DNA from: Gnetum montanum
Lineage: Eukaryota; Streptophyta; Gnetopsida; Gnetales; Gnetaceae
NCBI GenBank assembly: GCA_015680685.1
Contig: MNCI01002303.1
Span: forward strand, 1-64,000
DNA length: 64,000 nucleotides
Reading direction: 5' to 3'
The notes beneath the pieces were generated by a model. It had not been told where the DNA came from and ran no database searches. It saw only the letters and a list, made by a program, of their open reading frames with translations. Made by a program: the position numbers and the translations under genes. Shown in pieces: positions 1 through 11,304 of the stretch (its first letter is position 1; each line of letters begins with the position of its first letter).

Positions 1-37
1 CGTATGGTTGAGTGTAGGGGTACCTCGCCACTCATCA
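1..37 (+). mobile_element. 3' end of an LTR of the TGATGAG...CTCATCA family
   Basis: The first 37 bases match the last bases of the LTRs ending at 16964 and 42180 and finish in CCACTCATCA. They are followed by the integrase C-terminal region of copy A rather than by a primer-binding site. This is therefore a solo LTR, or the 3' LTR of a plus-strand element, inserted into copy A. The rest lies left of the window. Confidence 0.75.
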
Positions 38-600
38 CATTTCTTAACAATTTGTTGATGCTTAAGATTATGAAAATCAAGACCTACACTTATCTTGCTT
101 GATCGTTTTCTATAAAGTTTTTCTTTAATATAAGTTTCAATGATAGGTCTAGGTTTTGGAGGGTCATCAGATATAACTTTTCTAGGAGAATGTTCCATGG
201 ATGTGTTGTTAAAATTTAGCACACCTTCAAATGTTTTAAGAGATAAGGTCTTATTTATATCTTTGTCTTCCCCTAAAGGTGGTGGATCACTTAGACAAAA
301 TCCATCGTGTTGTTGATAAGGCAAGGTGTCTCCATAGTTATCTTCACCTTTTTTAGAACTTTGATAAGATTGGATGGGATCTGCATAAGAGATATGATTT
401 TTTGTAGTTCCACTCACATAGTCATTTTCAACATGTTCACTACACTCAACCTCGATAACCCCAACATAAAGATTAGCAATTCGATCTTCCAAAGATTGAT
501 TTTGTTGATCCAAGGTTGTTACTACTTGTTTGTAGAAGGGTTCTTGGGGTATAGTCATGTATTCAGATTTTCCTTTGATAGGGATCAATAATTCTGAGAA
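38..600 (-). pseudogene. integrase C-terminal region fused to post-protease linker (copy A)
   Basis: Read on the minus strand, the frame runs from the protease through a hydrophilic linker and then into a segment matching the C-terminus of a gypsy integrase (the linker joins at SDDPPKPRPIIE). In A' this part continues to a GDLVLKRD motif, typical of the chromatin-binding tail of plant gypsy integrases. Here the tail is cut by the LTR ending at 37. The direct protease-to-tail join means the enzymatic part of pol is absent. Confidence 0.65.
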
Positions 601-1625
601 ATTTGACCTAAAAAAGCCCCCAAACTTAGCTCCAAAAGTCCTAGATAATAGCACACCATATATGGGTTTCATGTCAACTACTAGGATATCTGTATAACAT
701 GTAAATGTAGGGTATCGCTTAAGTTGTACCTTTGCTCCTTTTAATAACCCTACCACAGGTACGTTAGATCCATTGAGTTGAATCATACTTTTAGTTTGTG
801 TTATCATTTGTGCTCCTAAAGCGTTACAAATGTCAAGAGGCATAACACTAACAATTGCACCGAAATTCATTAAACAAGTATGGACATTCTTTCCTAAAAT
901 AATCAAAGTGGTTAGGAAAGGGGGATGGTCCTTTTTGCTAGACATGGAATTATTCATGTTTTGTATTAATAATGTGTTAGGACTTTCTGCAAAGTGAACT
1001 TGCCTTTCGGGAATTGGGGATTTTCCTCTTTGGGCTACAGGTATATGAACCATATTCCGAATTACTTCTTTCATTTTGTTAAAGTGTAGGAGGTCATACA
1101 TCGAAATGTTGGATTTAACTCTTTTGAAGTCCTCAACCAAATCATAATTCTTATGTTCATCTTTGGCTTCTTGTTGAGATGGAACTCTTCTAAGTATAGA
1201 AGGGGGGTTTGGTTGTTGTGGGGTAATTACTTGGGATGAGTCAGATTGGTTGTTTGCATTGTTTTGACTAGGAACTCTTCTGTTTGGAGGTGTATAGGAA
1301 TTGTTCCTAGTTTGTTGTTGTGTAGCATTCATAATCTCACTAATTTTGTGGTAGCGAGTGTTGTGTGGGTTAGGGTCACCTACCATAACTTGTTCTAATG
1401 AGGAAACCTCTTCATTTTTTGTCTCATGAGGTACATTAAGGACCATGATAGAGGTTTTCCCATTTTGTTGTCATTGGGTATTGTCACCATATAATGCCAT
1501 GAATTGAGGACAAGTCTTTTCGGAATGTTGCCTCGTATTATGAAGACGACAATAATCATCGGTGATTGATGCACTTGGTTTTTCTGGTTGTATAGGGTTT
1601 TTGTTATTGTTTCTCTTTAGCTCAA
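600..1625 (-). pseudogene. zinc-knuckle-like and aspartic-protease-like region (copy A)
   Basis: The minus-strand frame contains a Cys/His motif beginning YCRLHNTRQHSEKTC, a hydrophilic spacer, then a retropepsin-like segment with LTTLIILGKN, the active-site region and VSVMPLDICNALG. Where A' reads DSSA at the catalytic position this copy reads NFGA, so the catalytic Asp is gone. A stop near 1470 (TAG where A' is open) also breaks the frame. Retropepsins normally have D[ST]G. The homology is clear from A', which is open throughout this part. Confidence 0.7.
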
Positions 1626-1671
1626 TCACTTAATTAGATAGTTTTTGTAGTGAAGTGAGTATATGGGTCAT

Positions 1672-2592
1672 CTAATTTTGAGTTTGGGTTAGTGGTTCAA
1701 CAGAATTTGATGTCTCGTTTGGGTTGATAATGGATTGAATCAAGGCTTTTGATTGGGCATCATTCAAACCAGTGTTGGATGGTAAGAATGAAGAGGACAT
1801 GGGGCCTTGTGAATAATTTCTTAAAGGTTGAGTTGATTGAAAGGGAGAAACAGCTTGAGGTATAACATTAAACGTTTGAAAAGTTGGTAGGAGTGGGTTT
1901 GATTGCATAGGGTTACTAACACTCATCATTCCAAATTGGGTTTGGATGCTGTTCATAAGGGTTATTTGCTTTAATTCCACAACTTTTGACATTGCACCTT
2001 GTATTTTCGTTATGTTGGGATCAGATTTGATAGCATAAGCAAAGAATGGATCAATGGTAGAGAGATAGAAGTTGAGGATACCATCTGGTTGTGTTCGTAT
2101 CTCATTTGAGACATAGGCTAGTTGATGAAGAAATCTAAGGTTATAATCCCTAACATTTTCCCCAGGTAGCTTTCTTAGGCTGGTAAAGTTGCTTGATGCG
2201 ATAGCAGGGCTTGTAAATTTGTCAAATTGATTCAAAAACTTGTTTTTGAATTCTTGCCATGTGTTAATAGAGGCATCATGAAGCATTAAGAACCATTGGG
2301 TTGCTTTGGTCCGAAATGTTGTTACAAACACCCTAAATGCCACATCATTATGTATAATGTTGTGGATCCTTAGTAAGGTTTCAAAACATTGTATGTGTTG
2401 GCGGGCATCATTCGTAGGGGTTGTAGGATCAAAGAACAGATTTATGTTTTGAAGGGATTTTGGTATGTCATGGTAATTATGAAAGTTAAAAGGGTTTCTT
2501 ACTAAGGGAGCCAGGGGTTGATGGGCTGTCATCTTAGTCCGAGGTTTTTTAGGAATTGAACTTGGGAAAAGTGAAGCTGGTTGTTTTCTCAA
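1672..2592 (-). pseudogene. retrotransposon gag (copy A)
   Basis: An open frame of 306 codons with the features of the plant retrotransposon gag domain: a hydrophobic and aromatic core including FVTTFRTKATQWF, then W-x2-F-x3-F-x2-QFDKF, and LRKLPGENVRDYNLRF. The N-terminal 50 residues are proline-rich and basic and the C-terminal 90 are Gln/Ser/Pro-rich. A' carries the same protein interrupted by a stop. Gag would form the particle that packages the element RNA. The frame is intact here, but no partner pol is encoded, so any mobility would depend on enzymes from another element. Confidence 0.8.
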
Positions 2593-3085
2593 AGTAAATT
2601 GACGAGTAGCTGGTTGACTAGGGGTAGGAGTATGAGTTCTTTGTTGAGATATTCCGTAAGAAAAGTTACTAATAAAATGAAAAATAACAAGAAATGTAAA
2701 ATGCTAATAAACTGTGAAAATTAAAGAAAATGAAAAAAAAAAAACATTTGAATGCTATATTTTTATTTTTTTTTATTATTATTTTTATTAATTTTTTTAT
2801 TTTTAAAAGTAAAATTGAAATTACAAAATTTTAGAAAAGTAAATTAAAAGGAAAATAATTTAAATCATCTCAATTAAATTTTAGAAAACAAATTAACAAA
2901 AGGATTGCTAGAATATAAATTTGGAGATTTGAAAGTGAAATTAAAATAGAGTAACAAAACTGGAAATAGGGAGGTAAAAACAAAAATAGACAGTAATAAA
3001 AAAATGATAATTTTTTTAAAAAAGAAACATAAAAGGAAAATAAAGAAAAGGTTGAGAAACTGCTCTCCTTCTAGCGCCAAAAAGG
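2593..3085 (-). other. untranslated leader of copy A with primer-binding site
   Basis: An AT-rich, low-complexity stretch between the LTR and gag with no coding signal. Next to the LTR (3066-3085) the minus strand reads GGCGCTAGAAGGAG shortly after the LTR edge, in the position and with the TGGCGC start expected of a tRNA primer-binding site. The same leader lies at 37290-37820 in A'. Confidence 0.7.
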
Positions 3086-4342
3086 TGTTGATGCGTAAAT
3101 TTTGGACACGCGAACACCTATGAAAACTTGTTTTAAGAAACTATTGCCTAGGGCGCCTCCCATATGGGTATGGAAACCCGGGAATAGTCTCAGCTCGAAA
3201 GAGTTATGTGACAAAACAATAATAATAATATTTTAAACACAATATTGAAACTTAAAAATTTAATTTTAGGAGCATTCTGTTATGTTTTGAAAAACATATA
3301 AAAATCAAAATTAAACATTTGTGTAGTTTTTGAGTAAAATAAATAACACAAAACAAAAATTTAAAATTAAAATTAAAATTTATCTCGTGCTCTAAGTAGA
3401 AGGAAGATTCACCGGTCTCCAGACAGAGGTTGGACGTCCCAGAAGAGGCCCTTGATCGCTGCCCGGTGTTGGCTACACCTGTGACTGCACTGGCACCGTT
3501 GTTGTTGGTCGTTGATCTCTGCCACGTGGGTGGAAAAGAAAAAAATAGAAAAGAAAACATGTCTGTTTTTGTCTGAGAAAATAGAAAACCGTCATTCAAC
3601 AATTGCTACTACAGGGCATGCACACTATCATCTGTTGCCTGTGACTGCTGTTGATGTCCGCTATGCGTTTCACGCTCCTGCCGTGTTCAATCTCCTACCA
3701 GCAGAAGAGAGAAGACTACCAAAGACCCCAGCGTCCAAGAGAGGGCCACCGTCTGCGGCTTTCAGCAATAAGAAGCTAAAAGATGGGTTGCATGTGGCCA
3801 GAGAAAACAGAAGAACAAAATAAAATAACAGTTGCTGATGGACATGCGCTACGAGCTGCTACGCGTTTCAAAAAGAAAGATTGGCCACCAGACCTTGTTG
3901 CCAATTCCCTCCTTTGCTATTTCTTATTGCCCCTCTCTTTATAGCGACCCTGCGGGAGAAACCCTAACCCTAAACCGTTTGTTTCTATTAACTGCCGTCA
4001 ACCGCCAACTACCTTTGCCATGCCAAATGCTACGTGGGAAATCTGCCACCACCTTGACATTTGAAACGATGTGAAATGCATAGAATAATAACTTTTGATA
4101 TAGAAAATGGATGGCACTTGATACTGGTAATAAGGATAAGCACACAAAAGTCACCGTGTAAATTCAAATACTATATGAACTTAGAAGCATTTCAATAGAG
4201 GTTTACACATCAAGTTGTAATTCTAGGGAACATTACCTCTACAACTCTATATCTAACCTTGCAACTAATTTAAAGTGCAATTGTTATGTTATTACTGTTG
4301 GTCAAGGCCCTATGCCTAGCATGGGTGAGGTTGGCCTCAACA
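3086..4342 (-). repeat. 5' LTR of copy A
   Basis: Bounded by TGTTGATGCG at 3086 and GGCCTCAACA ending at 4342, so the ends form a TGTTGA/TCAACA inverted pair. The same ends and interior occur at 8434-10148, 32152-33521 and 37821-39176. A minus-strand TATAAAGAG lies at 3935-3943, a plausible core promoter. The short AACCCTAACCCT stretch at about 3960-3973 belongs to the LTR and also occurs in the solo copy. Confidence 0.85.
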
Positions 4343-4994
4343 ATCATAAAATTGCAAGTATCATCAACTCTAAGTTGGTTAAGCAATCTGCATCAACTTG
4401 CAAAAGCTTGTTCCGTAACTTCAACTCTAAGTTGGAAATTGTTGTTAGACGCTTTGCAAAATATTGATATGTCGGTGCTCGGTGGTTATACTTGGTAGAG
4501 CGCTAAAATCCAAGCGTTTGGATGTGATGATGAATTGTATATGTTTACGAAGCCGACCTATGTGCCTTTATGATATAAGAAAAACAGTAATTAATTCCTT
4601 TAAATGTTGAGAATACATTACGGTGTTCACCGAGCTCTCGTAGTATCATTTTTTGATCTTTGTTGTTTGGTTGATGCCACTTGCCCTTCACATGTTCTTA
4701 GTTATGTTTTCAAATTTTGGATACATCAAATGTTATTTCAATTCGTAAGTGTTTTTTAGGTTGGCGTTGTTCTCCTGTAGAATCTGTAGGGGCCGCGAGC
4801 TAATTTAATAGCAATTAATAACGCATACTTCAGGAAATAAGGAGTTCTAGTTAACCGTGTCGTTCAAAAGTTGATTGCAAATGACAAGCGGATTTCCTAC
4901 GTAGATAGTGTCAGCTGTAGAGCAAGATTATTTTTGTTAGGATTTAGCATTTTCGCTTCAAGACTTCTGAATATCGTGGTCGTTTTACCGGCAG
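4343..4994. other. unassigned stretch before the first recognisable RLK exon
   Basis: No domain, splice-bounded exon or repeat could be supported here. The exons for the receptor's signal peptide and N-terminal cysteine-rich part should lie upstream of 4995, but none was recognised; they may be left of the window or lost. Confidence 0.4.
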
Positions 4995-5066
4995 GAAAGT
5001 TTACTCGTCGGATAAATCTGGAGAACTTCCAGCGGAGTTGGGAAATTTGACTTACCTGATCAATTT
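4995..5066 (+). pseudogene. RLK exon: first recognisable LRR
   Basis: Acceptor GGCAG precedes 4995 and donor GTAAGA follows 5066. It encodes KVYSSDKSGELPAELGNL and then TYLINL, the SGELP-x-ELGNL LRR pattern. Length 72 nt, phase 2 exit, the same as the following exons. Confidence 0.8.
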
Positions 5067-5119
5067 GTAAGATACTGCCTCCTCTTAAAACTCATTGTTT
5101 TTTATGTTAGTTGGCCATG

Positions 5120-5640
5120 CTTTACTTGTGGGTTAAAAGAGATAAAAGCTCCATTTGAGTTAAACATCCGTCCAACTGCACTGTTCCTATGTTTGACATA
5201 AACTGTGAGAGAGGTAGCAGGGTTGCTGGTAGCCTGCTACCTCCCCCATGGTTCGGGGGCGTGGGGGCACAAGGGGTCCTTTGCTCCTTGTGTCTTCGAA
5301 ACCATACTGGCATGGCAGTTCTATGCATTAGTAAGAGAAGACTATGACCTACCTCATTACCCTACTCGGTAGGACCTTGTCTGGGAGGGTTGCATAGTTC
5401 AACTCTGCGTTTAGGTTTTTACCGGGTGTGTCATGGGACGTGCTATGGGATGTTGCATGTGCTCCTTACAGCGCGACACCAACTACTAGCATGCGGTGAT
5501 GAATCTGGAGGGTTCAGCTGGTAGTCCCCGTGGTGTCCACGTGAGTGGAACAAGGGAGTGCTATCACCGCTCAGGAGACATGCTAACACTAACACATCGT
5601 TTGTTGGCATGTGTTTCAAGATTGTTGATTGCTGAGGCAT
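5120..5640. other. GC-richer intronic insert of unknown origin
   Basis: This piece of intron is clearly richer in G and C than its flanks, with short runs such as GGGGGCGTGGGGGCAC, and has no LRR coding potential. It may be a transposon fragment; no terminal repeats or protein similarity were recognised. The short ORFs on its minus strand carry no known motif. Confidence 0.35.
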
Positions 5641-5738
5641 ATTTCTCTTGAGTTTTGTCCCGATTCAGAATCTGCTTGGGAAACTCTTGGGGTGCCAAAT
5701 AACGTTCTTTAAACGGCATCTTTTTAAACTTTTGTCAG

Positions 5739-5810
5739 GGACCTTGGACAAAACTACTTTTCCGGACGTCTCCCAGCTTTCATGGGGAACATGACAGGCA
5801 TGCAGTATTT
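5739..5810 (+). pseudogene. RLK exon: LRR
   Basis: 72-nt exon between acceptor TTTTGTCAG and donor GTGCGT. Encodes DLGQNYFSGRLPAFMGNMTG, an LRR with the N-x-FSG-x-LP signature. In phase with its neighbours and intact. Confidence 0.85.
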
Positions 5811-5937
5811 GTGCGTATCTTGTTTCTTCTATTCTCTAAATCATGAGATATCAGAGACTTATAATAGACTTCTATCATTGCTGAACGGTAATAATGATTA
5901 GTGTATATCTTTTCCTTTTCATTTGTTCATTGGGCAG

Positions 5938-6009
5938 GTCTCTTGGTATCAACAATTTTTCAGGGCCTGTTCCAAAAGAACTAGGAAGTCTTCAAAATTT
6001 AATATCTCT
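5938..6009 (+). pseudogene. RLK exon: LRR
   Basis: 72-nt exon with acceptor TGGGCAG and donor GTATGG. Encodes SLGINNFSGPVPKELGSLQN; intact LRR in the shared phase. Confidence 0.85.
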
Positions 6010-6260
6010 GTATGGTGATCGTTTCCTTTATTTTCGGATTTTAATGCATACAACTTGCTACTATATTTTACTAACGGACGTTTGCTTCTTTGCGTACTGT
6101 TTGTTTTGGATAACTTTCACATGGAATTCCAAAATTCAATTTTCGTTACTGTTTTTAAATTTGTTTCCTAGTTTGAGATGAATTGGTTTTACATGACTCT
6201 CTTCTTTCTTCCATCATTGAATATCTTCAATTTATAATTTACAAACGAAGCTTTCTACAG

Positions 6261-6332
6261 GAGATTTAGTTCAAATGATTTCAATGGAACACTTCCTGAA
6301 GAGCTTGGGAGCCTTACAAAGTTGGAACAATT
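6261..6332 (+). pseudogene. RLK exon: LRR
   Basis: 72-nt exon with acceptor TTCTACAG and donor GTGAGT. Encodes RFSSNDFNGTLPEELGSLTK; intact. Confidence 0.85.
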
Positions 6333-7540
6333 GTGAGTGAGAAACGCGTTGCTTTTCTCTGATGTAACTAATTAACGTCTGTATTATTTATGTGATTCAC
6401 TTACGTTATCTCTCTTCCGCAATCAGAAAGTACACTGCTTTTATTTTAGTGAAACAGATCATATCTTGTAGATATTCTGTGTGGTCATTATAACTTCCTT
6501 GTCTTATATTTTGTGGTGATGCAAAATGTTTTTTTGTTTACATTTAATTTTATGATATTGCCTTAAATATTTTTATCCATGTCACTGTCTTGTCCTCAAA
6601 CATCCAAATTATCTTTATTCAGATTATGTAGTTGCTTAAGACAAGTCCACAACACAGTGAAAGATAGTTCAGGAATTTTTTTTTCTAATCCAGGAGATGA
6701 ATTTGTCTGCTGCCTTGACAAGGAGTCTTCTCACCTTCTCCTTGTTTGGTTGTCTCTTTCATTTTAAGTTTACAAAGTGGGACAAGTTTAGGTTGGTGGC
6801 TGTGATGCTATAAATATATTGCTAGTATTTTACCATACAACTTTGTTTCATTTTAGTGAGCACTATGTGCATCGCATTCTAACCACTTCTGTATATTCCT
6901 TCTGCTTTAGTTTATTGCTTCTGTAGATCTACCACTCATCTTGTTCATTCCATATATTTTTTTTGAACATTATTCTATCTATTGCTTCCACAATTACCAA
7001 AATTTTCTAATGATCAATGATATTAGTTGTTTGATTTCAAAAAATTTCACCAAATTTCATCAAAGCTCTGGTACTTTGTGTTCTTAATATAAAATTTATT
7101 TATGTTGTAAAATGATACATGATTAAAACTATTCAGTAACCATTATTTTGTTTAAATATGATTTTTTTTTTTGGTCTTATTATGATGAAGTTTCAATTTT
7201 CAAATTCTGACACGAACACACATGAATGAACAAAGTGTGGAATGAATATACACACACCTCCAGAACGTGCAAAATTGATGTACTTACTGATTAAAATTGC
7301 TAAGTAGAAAACATTCTTGATTAGTTTCCTTGATTTTGAACAAACTACAGTCTATTAAAAGTTTATGTTGTGATAGAACATTGTTTATTTGGCTGGCCCA
7401 AATTTTTTTATCACAGAGAATTGTTCGGTCCAAAATGTATAGTTGTTATTGATGAATATAGCTCTTATATTCTACCTAGAGTTATTCTGTTGCATACTCT
7501 ATTTGTCATTTTTCAATGAAGCATGGCTCATTTAATTAGA
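6333..7540 (+). other. RLK intron, AT-rich, nothing recognised
   Basis: Intronic sequence with T-rich runs. No repeat boundaries, exons or RNA genes could be supported here. A tRNA-like SINE head follows at 7546. Confidence 0.4.
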
Positions 7541-7545
7541 GCATG

Positions 7546-7580
7546 TGGCTTGTGGTAATGCAAGTGGCAGGTTTAAATCC
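7546..7580 (+). repeat. tRNA-derived SINE-like head
   Basis: An A-box-like TGGCTTGTGGTAA is followed 10 nt after its end by a B-box-like AGGTTTAAATCC. This resembles the internal RNA polymerase III promoter of tRNA-derived SINEs. The spacing is shorter than usual and the 3' end of the element was not defined. Confidence 0.4.
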
Positions 7581-7848
7581 AAGGTGGCTGTGCTGGTGGC
7601 ATGGTAAAAATACATGTTCAAGGACTGCGGTGTTAAGAAGTAGACTGCTGGTGTTAGAAAATTATTGTCAATTCCTCTACCTACATCAATGGCCTAGTCC
7701 ATGTAGTTGGGATAAAGGCACCAAGATGATTACATGTCTGCCATGTCAAAAGCTTTTATTGAATATTAGAATATAGAGGAATCGTCACTATGTGATGGGC
7801 ATTATATTATATGTTTTTCCATTGACATATTGACATTTTATTTTGCAG

Positions 7849-7920
7849 GTATATTGATAGCTCTGGAGTGAGTGGAAAAATTCCATCATCTTTTAGGAAT
7901 CTTAAAAACATGAAAATTCT
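7849..7920 (+). pseudogene. RLK exon: LRR with lost splice donor
   Basis: Acceptor TTTTGCAG. Encodes YIDSSGVSGKIPSSFRNLKN in the shared 72-nt layout, but the six bases after 7920 read ATTAGT, so the GT of the donor is missing. Splicing to the next exon would fail or use a cryptic site. Confidence 0.8.
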
Positions 7921-8069
7921 ATTAGTTATCATTGCCCTTACTTTCCATTTTCTGTAGATTTATAGTTTAAGTTTCAATCTAACATGTTGAACGGTTTTAT
8001 CATTTGTTAATGAGTAATTTGCTTGATGGTGACTTATCTTTAGGGTAATTTGCTTGATGATCCATGTAG

Positions 8070-8141
8070 GTGGGCCTCAAATTTGTAGCTGACAGGACCA
8101 ATACCAAATTTCATTGGAGGCTTGACGAATCTCACTGAACT
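8070..8141 (+). pseudogene. RLK exon: LRR with nonsense codon
   Basis: 72-nt exon, acceptor CCATGTAG, donor GTATGC. Encodes WASNL, a stop, then LTGPIPNFIGGLTNLTEL. The TAG at 8086-8088 falls where relatives usually have Glu (LELTGPIP), consistent with one G-to-T change. Confidence 0.85.
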
Positions 8142-8433
8142 GTATGCATTAGAGTTGTGTTTGTGTACTAGTGCTTTTTTCTTTTTGTTAGTAATCTTTT
8201 TTCTGGTTACTTGTCACTTGGATATTTACATAGATATGTAATGAACATACAGTTCCATAGGGCCTGATATCTCTAAGAATTCTACTAATGATATGGACTA
8301 TCATAACTACATGAGCATATATCTTCATCATGTGCTTTTATTAAAAATACAAAAAGGAAAACATCCGATTTTGATGGTCATCAAGCCATTGATGGTGCTT
8401 TCTAGCTTATGACCACAACCTGCACAAGCATCC

Positions 8434-10148
8434 TGTTGATGCATAAATTTTGGACATGCGAACACTTGTGAAAACTCGTTTTAGGAGACTATCGCCTAGG
8501 GTGCCTCCTGTATGGGTATGGAAACTCGGGAATAGTCTTTGCTGGAAAGGGCTATGTGACAATAATAATAACAATAATGAAGTCCACTAATGAAATATTC
8601 TTAACCATATGTATAACAACATTAATGAAAATAAAATTCTTTTAATAACCTGGTGGTAAAGATGCACAACCTTTCATATGTCTGTAACATCAAACTTCAA
8701 GATTCTGCTATAAAAATTCAATTCCTCAGAGCTTAAACAATATGTGATCCCTTGTGCTTTTTACGGAGAAATCATAATGGTGAAAGTCTGTCTTAAATTA
8801 CTTCTTTGACTCTAGGTTGACTAAAAATTTTAAAAGATTGTCGTGACTAACAAGTAAAACTCATTCCTTCGGTACTATAGAGATGTTGATTTCGTCACAC
8901 ACAACGCCACTCCAAAGCAAGGACTATTTTGAATTTAGATACTTAAACAATTTTCAGTATATCAGAAAATGGCACATCGTTGACAACAAATGCAGTTACC
9001 GAATTTTAACAAGCAAATTGCATGTAAGCAGGCCAATGGCAATGATGTTGTCACTGAGGATGAAACATTTTTGGTAGTGTTACCATAGATAGAAACTTAT
9101 ATTTGCTACTATGCTACAAATGCAGACAACAAAACTATACTTATCATGGAAACGTAATGAAACAGGGCAACGCAACGGGACCATAAGGAGTTTCCCGATT
9201 GAAAATGATTTATGAGTTGAAGAATGCAATATATTAGTATCTAAGGATTTGAGGATCTGAAAGCCGAAAAAAATTACTCTTTAAATTATATATAAAAAAT
9301 GAAAGTTTAAGCATTAAAAAAAATTTAAAATTAGTGCATAGAGTGATATACGACACAATGTACTGGTAACATGTTTTGAAATGTTGAAAATATTAAATAT
9401 CTGTAATTGAAAATGACAAATTTTTTTGATATTGCTGTATGTCGCTGAGATGCAGGTGTGGTTGTAGCCGTCGGTGCATCTGTCACGTCTTGCTCACTTG
9501 CTATAGGCGTCTGCCGTTACCCTAGCATCCAGAGAGAAGGCCATTGTTTGCAAGTGCATTGCTATTAGATGTACGTCGCTCGCAACAACAAGAGGCTAAA
9601 ATATGGGTTGCATGTGGCCAGAGAAAATAGAAGAACAAAATAAAACAGCAGCTACTGATGGACATACGTTGCTAGCCACTACGTGTTTCAAAAAGAAAGA
9701 TTGGCAACCAGACCCTATTGCCAATTCCCGCCCCCCTCTTTATAGCGGCCTTGCGGGAGAAACCCTAACCCTAAACCGTCTGTTTTTGTTAACTGCCATC
9801 AACCGCCAACTGCCTTTGCCATGCCAAATGCTACGAGGGAAAATTGCCACCACCAATATTTGACATTTGAAACGGTGTGAAATGCATAGAATAACAACTT
9901 TTGATATAGAAAATTGATGGCACTTGTTACTGGTAATAAGGATAAGCACAAAAAAGTCACCGTGTAAATTCATATACTATATGAGCTCAGAAGCATCTCA
10001 ATAGAGGTTTACACATCAAGTTGTAATTCTAAGGAACATTATCTTTACAACTCTATATCTAACCTTGCAACTAATTTAAAGTGCAATTGTTATGTTATTA
10101 CTGTTGGTCAAGGCCCTATGCCTAGCATGGGTGAGGTTGGCCTCAACA
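8434..10148 (-). mobile_element. solo LTR of the RT-less (copy A) family
   Basis: Starts TGTTGATGCA at 8434 and ends GCCTCAACA at 10148, the family ends, and is flanked on both sides by CATCC (8429-8433 and 10149-10153), a perfect 5-bp target duplication. No internal region is present, so it is the product of LTR-LTR recombination or was captured as such. It is longer than the other family LTRs because of an AT-rich stretch at about 8580-9420. Orientation follows the family. It lies in the RLK intron between 8141 and 10918. Confidence 0.85.
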
Positions 10149-10917
10149 CATCCATTACTTATCTTTGAAATTCAGTTCAAGAAATCAAAGTTTGTTATAT
10201 AAAAATACAATTTTTTTTTCAAGTTCTATTTAATCTTTTAATACACAACCACATCTACATAGAAAAAAACTTTGTACCTGAACATGAACCATATTTGATG
10301 CCTGTACGAAGGCTAAGTAGCTACTAAATAATATTGATAAAATATGTATCTTTCAGCTTTAGTTAATAAATCTATTCTCAAACACAGTTAATCTGTAATA
10401 TATAATTACTATGTTGATGTGAAGGGTAGGATCAAGGAATTGCAGTAGAAAATATTCCACAAATAAAACATGGTGTAGAAGTAAGCCATCATGGTCCCAA
10501 TGAAAACGGTTAAAACATATAGTAAGTATTGACATAGTTCATGAGATGCATTGTTAATGATCTAAACATTTGTGAGATCTGGTTGCAATTGCAACCAATG
10601 CAAAATTAAAGAATTCATGCATCATAACCCACATTATAGATGTCCTTTATTACTAACTCCTAACCTCAAATCAAATTTGATTTCTGGAACCTAAAAACCT
10701 TAAAAGGGTGCCTAGTAAGTATTTTAGAAATTCTTGTTAGGGTGCTTCTTTATGTTATAGTATAAATTATTGATTTTGAATTTTGACAGTATTAAACATT
10801 GTTAACTAATATTAATACGTGATGCTATTGATATTCCTTTTAAGAAAAAAATTTCAAATTTTAGAACACTATATGCATTTAACCTTTCTTACTGTTTCTG
10901 GTTAAACTTTGATGCAG

Positions 10918-10989
10918 GAGATTTCAAGGAATTGGTCTTCAAGGTCCAATTCCTTCAAGTTTTGCAAAGATAACGTCATTGACCAGCCT
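10918..10989 (+). pseudogene. RLK exon: LRR
   Basis: 72-nt exon with acceptor GATGCAG and donor GTGATT. Encodes RFQGIGLQGPIPSSFAKITS; intact. Confidence 0.85.
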
Positions 10990-11076
10990 GTGATTAACTT
11001 CATCCTAAAAAATTTGCTTGCTTGCTTATTGTGATAACTTGGTATTCGAAAAATTTGTTTCCATGTGTTTTTCCAG

Positions 11077-11148
11077 GAGGGTGGGTGATCTAACATCTGG
11101 ATTTTCATCATTGTCTTTTTTGAAAAACTTGAAAGCAATGAATACATT
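11077..11148 (+). pseudogene. RLK exon: LRR
   Basis: 72-nt exon with acceptor TTTTCCAG and donor GTAAGA. Encodes RVGDLTSGFSSLSFLKNLKA, the repeat that in relatives reads LGDI...SLEFIKNMKSL. Intact. Confidence 0.8.
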
Positions 11149-11232
11149 GTAAGAACATGCTAGTTTAATCTAGTGGAGGTAATAAATCTTTTCAAATTAT
11201 TGATTTTCTCACATTTTGGCCATAATTTTTAG

Positions 11233-11304
11233 GGTCCTGAGAAACACTAGAATAATAGGGAAAATTCCATCATTTATTGCGGATAAGAAACGATTAGAGT
11301 ATTT
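11233..11304 (+). pseudogene. RLK exon: LRR
   Basis: 72-nt exon with acceptor TTTTTAG and donor GTAAGC. Encodes VLRNTRIIGKIPSFIADKKR; intact. The next exon is 9 kb away because of the LINE insertion. Confidence 0.85.

Larger units (their letters stand above)
38..4342 (-). mobile_element. RT-less Ty3/gypsy-like LTR retrotransposon, copy A (partial)
   Basis: In minus-strand order this holds an LTR (4342-3086), a primer-binding site containing GGCGCTAGAAGGAG, gag, a protease-like region, and a segment that passes straight into an integrase C-terminal region. No reverse transcriptase, RNase H or integrase core lies between protease and integrase C-terminus, and the sequence here has no gap. Copy A' (32152-39176) has the same order, so this is the layout of a non-autonomous family. 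The 3' LTR lies left of the window. Several stops show that it is dead. The five bases after the right LTR end are ATCAT; their partner is outside. Confidence 0.85.

Noticed and set aside
3957-3977. Telomere-like AACCCTAACCCTAAACC (also at about 9760)
   Set aside because: It is a short part of the LTR, present at the same place in both copies; no long array.
4740-4800. Possible N-terminal RLK exon with a Trp-Arg-Cys reading
   Set aside because: Stops follow almost at once, and there is no convincing match to the cysteine-rich N-terminus or proper splice sites.
7546-7580. Genuine tRNA gene
   Set aside because: No acceptor stem or anticodon arm can be folded; only promoter-box similarity. The same holds for the other SINE-like heads.
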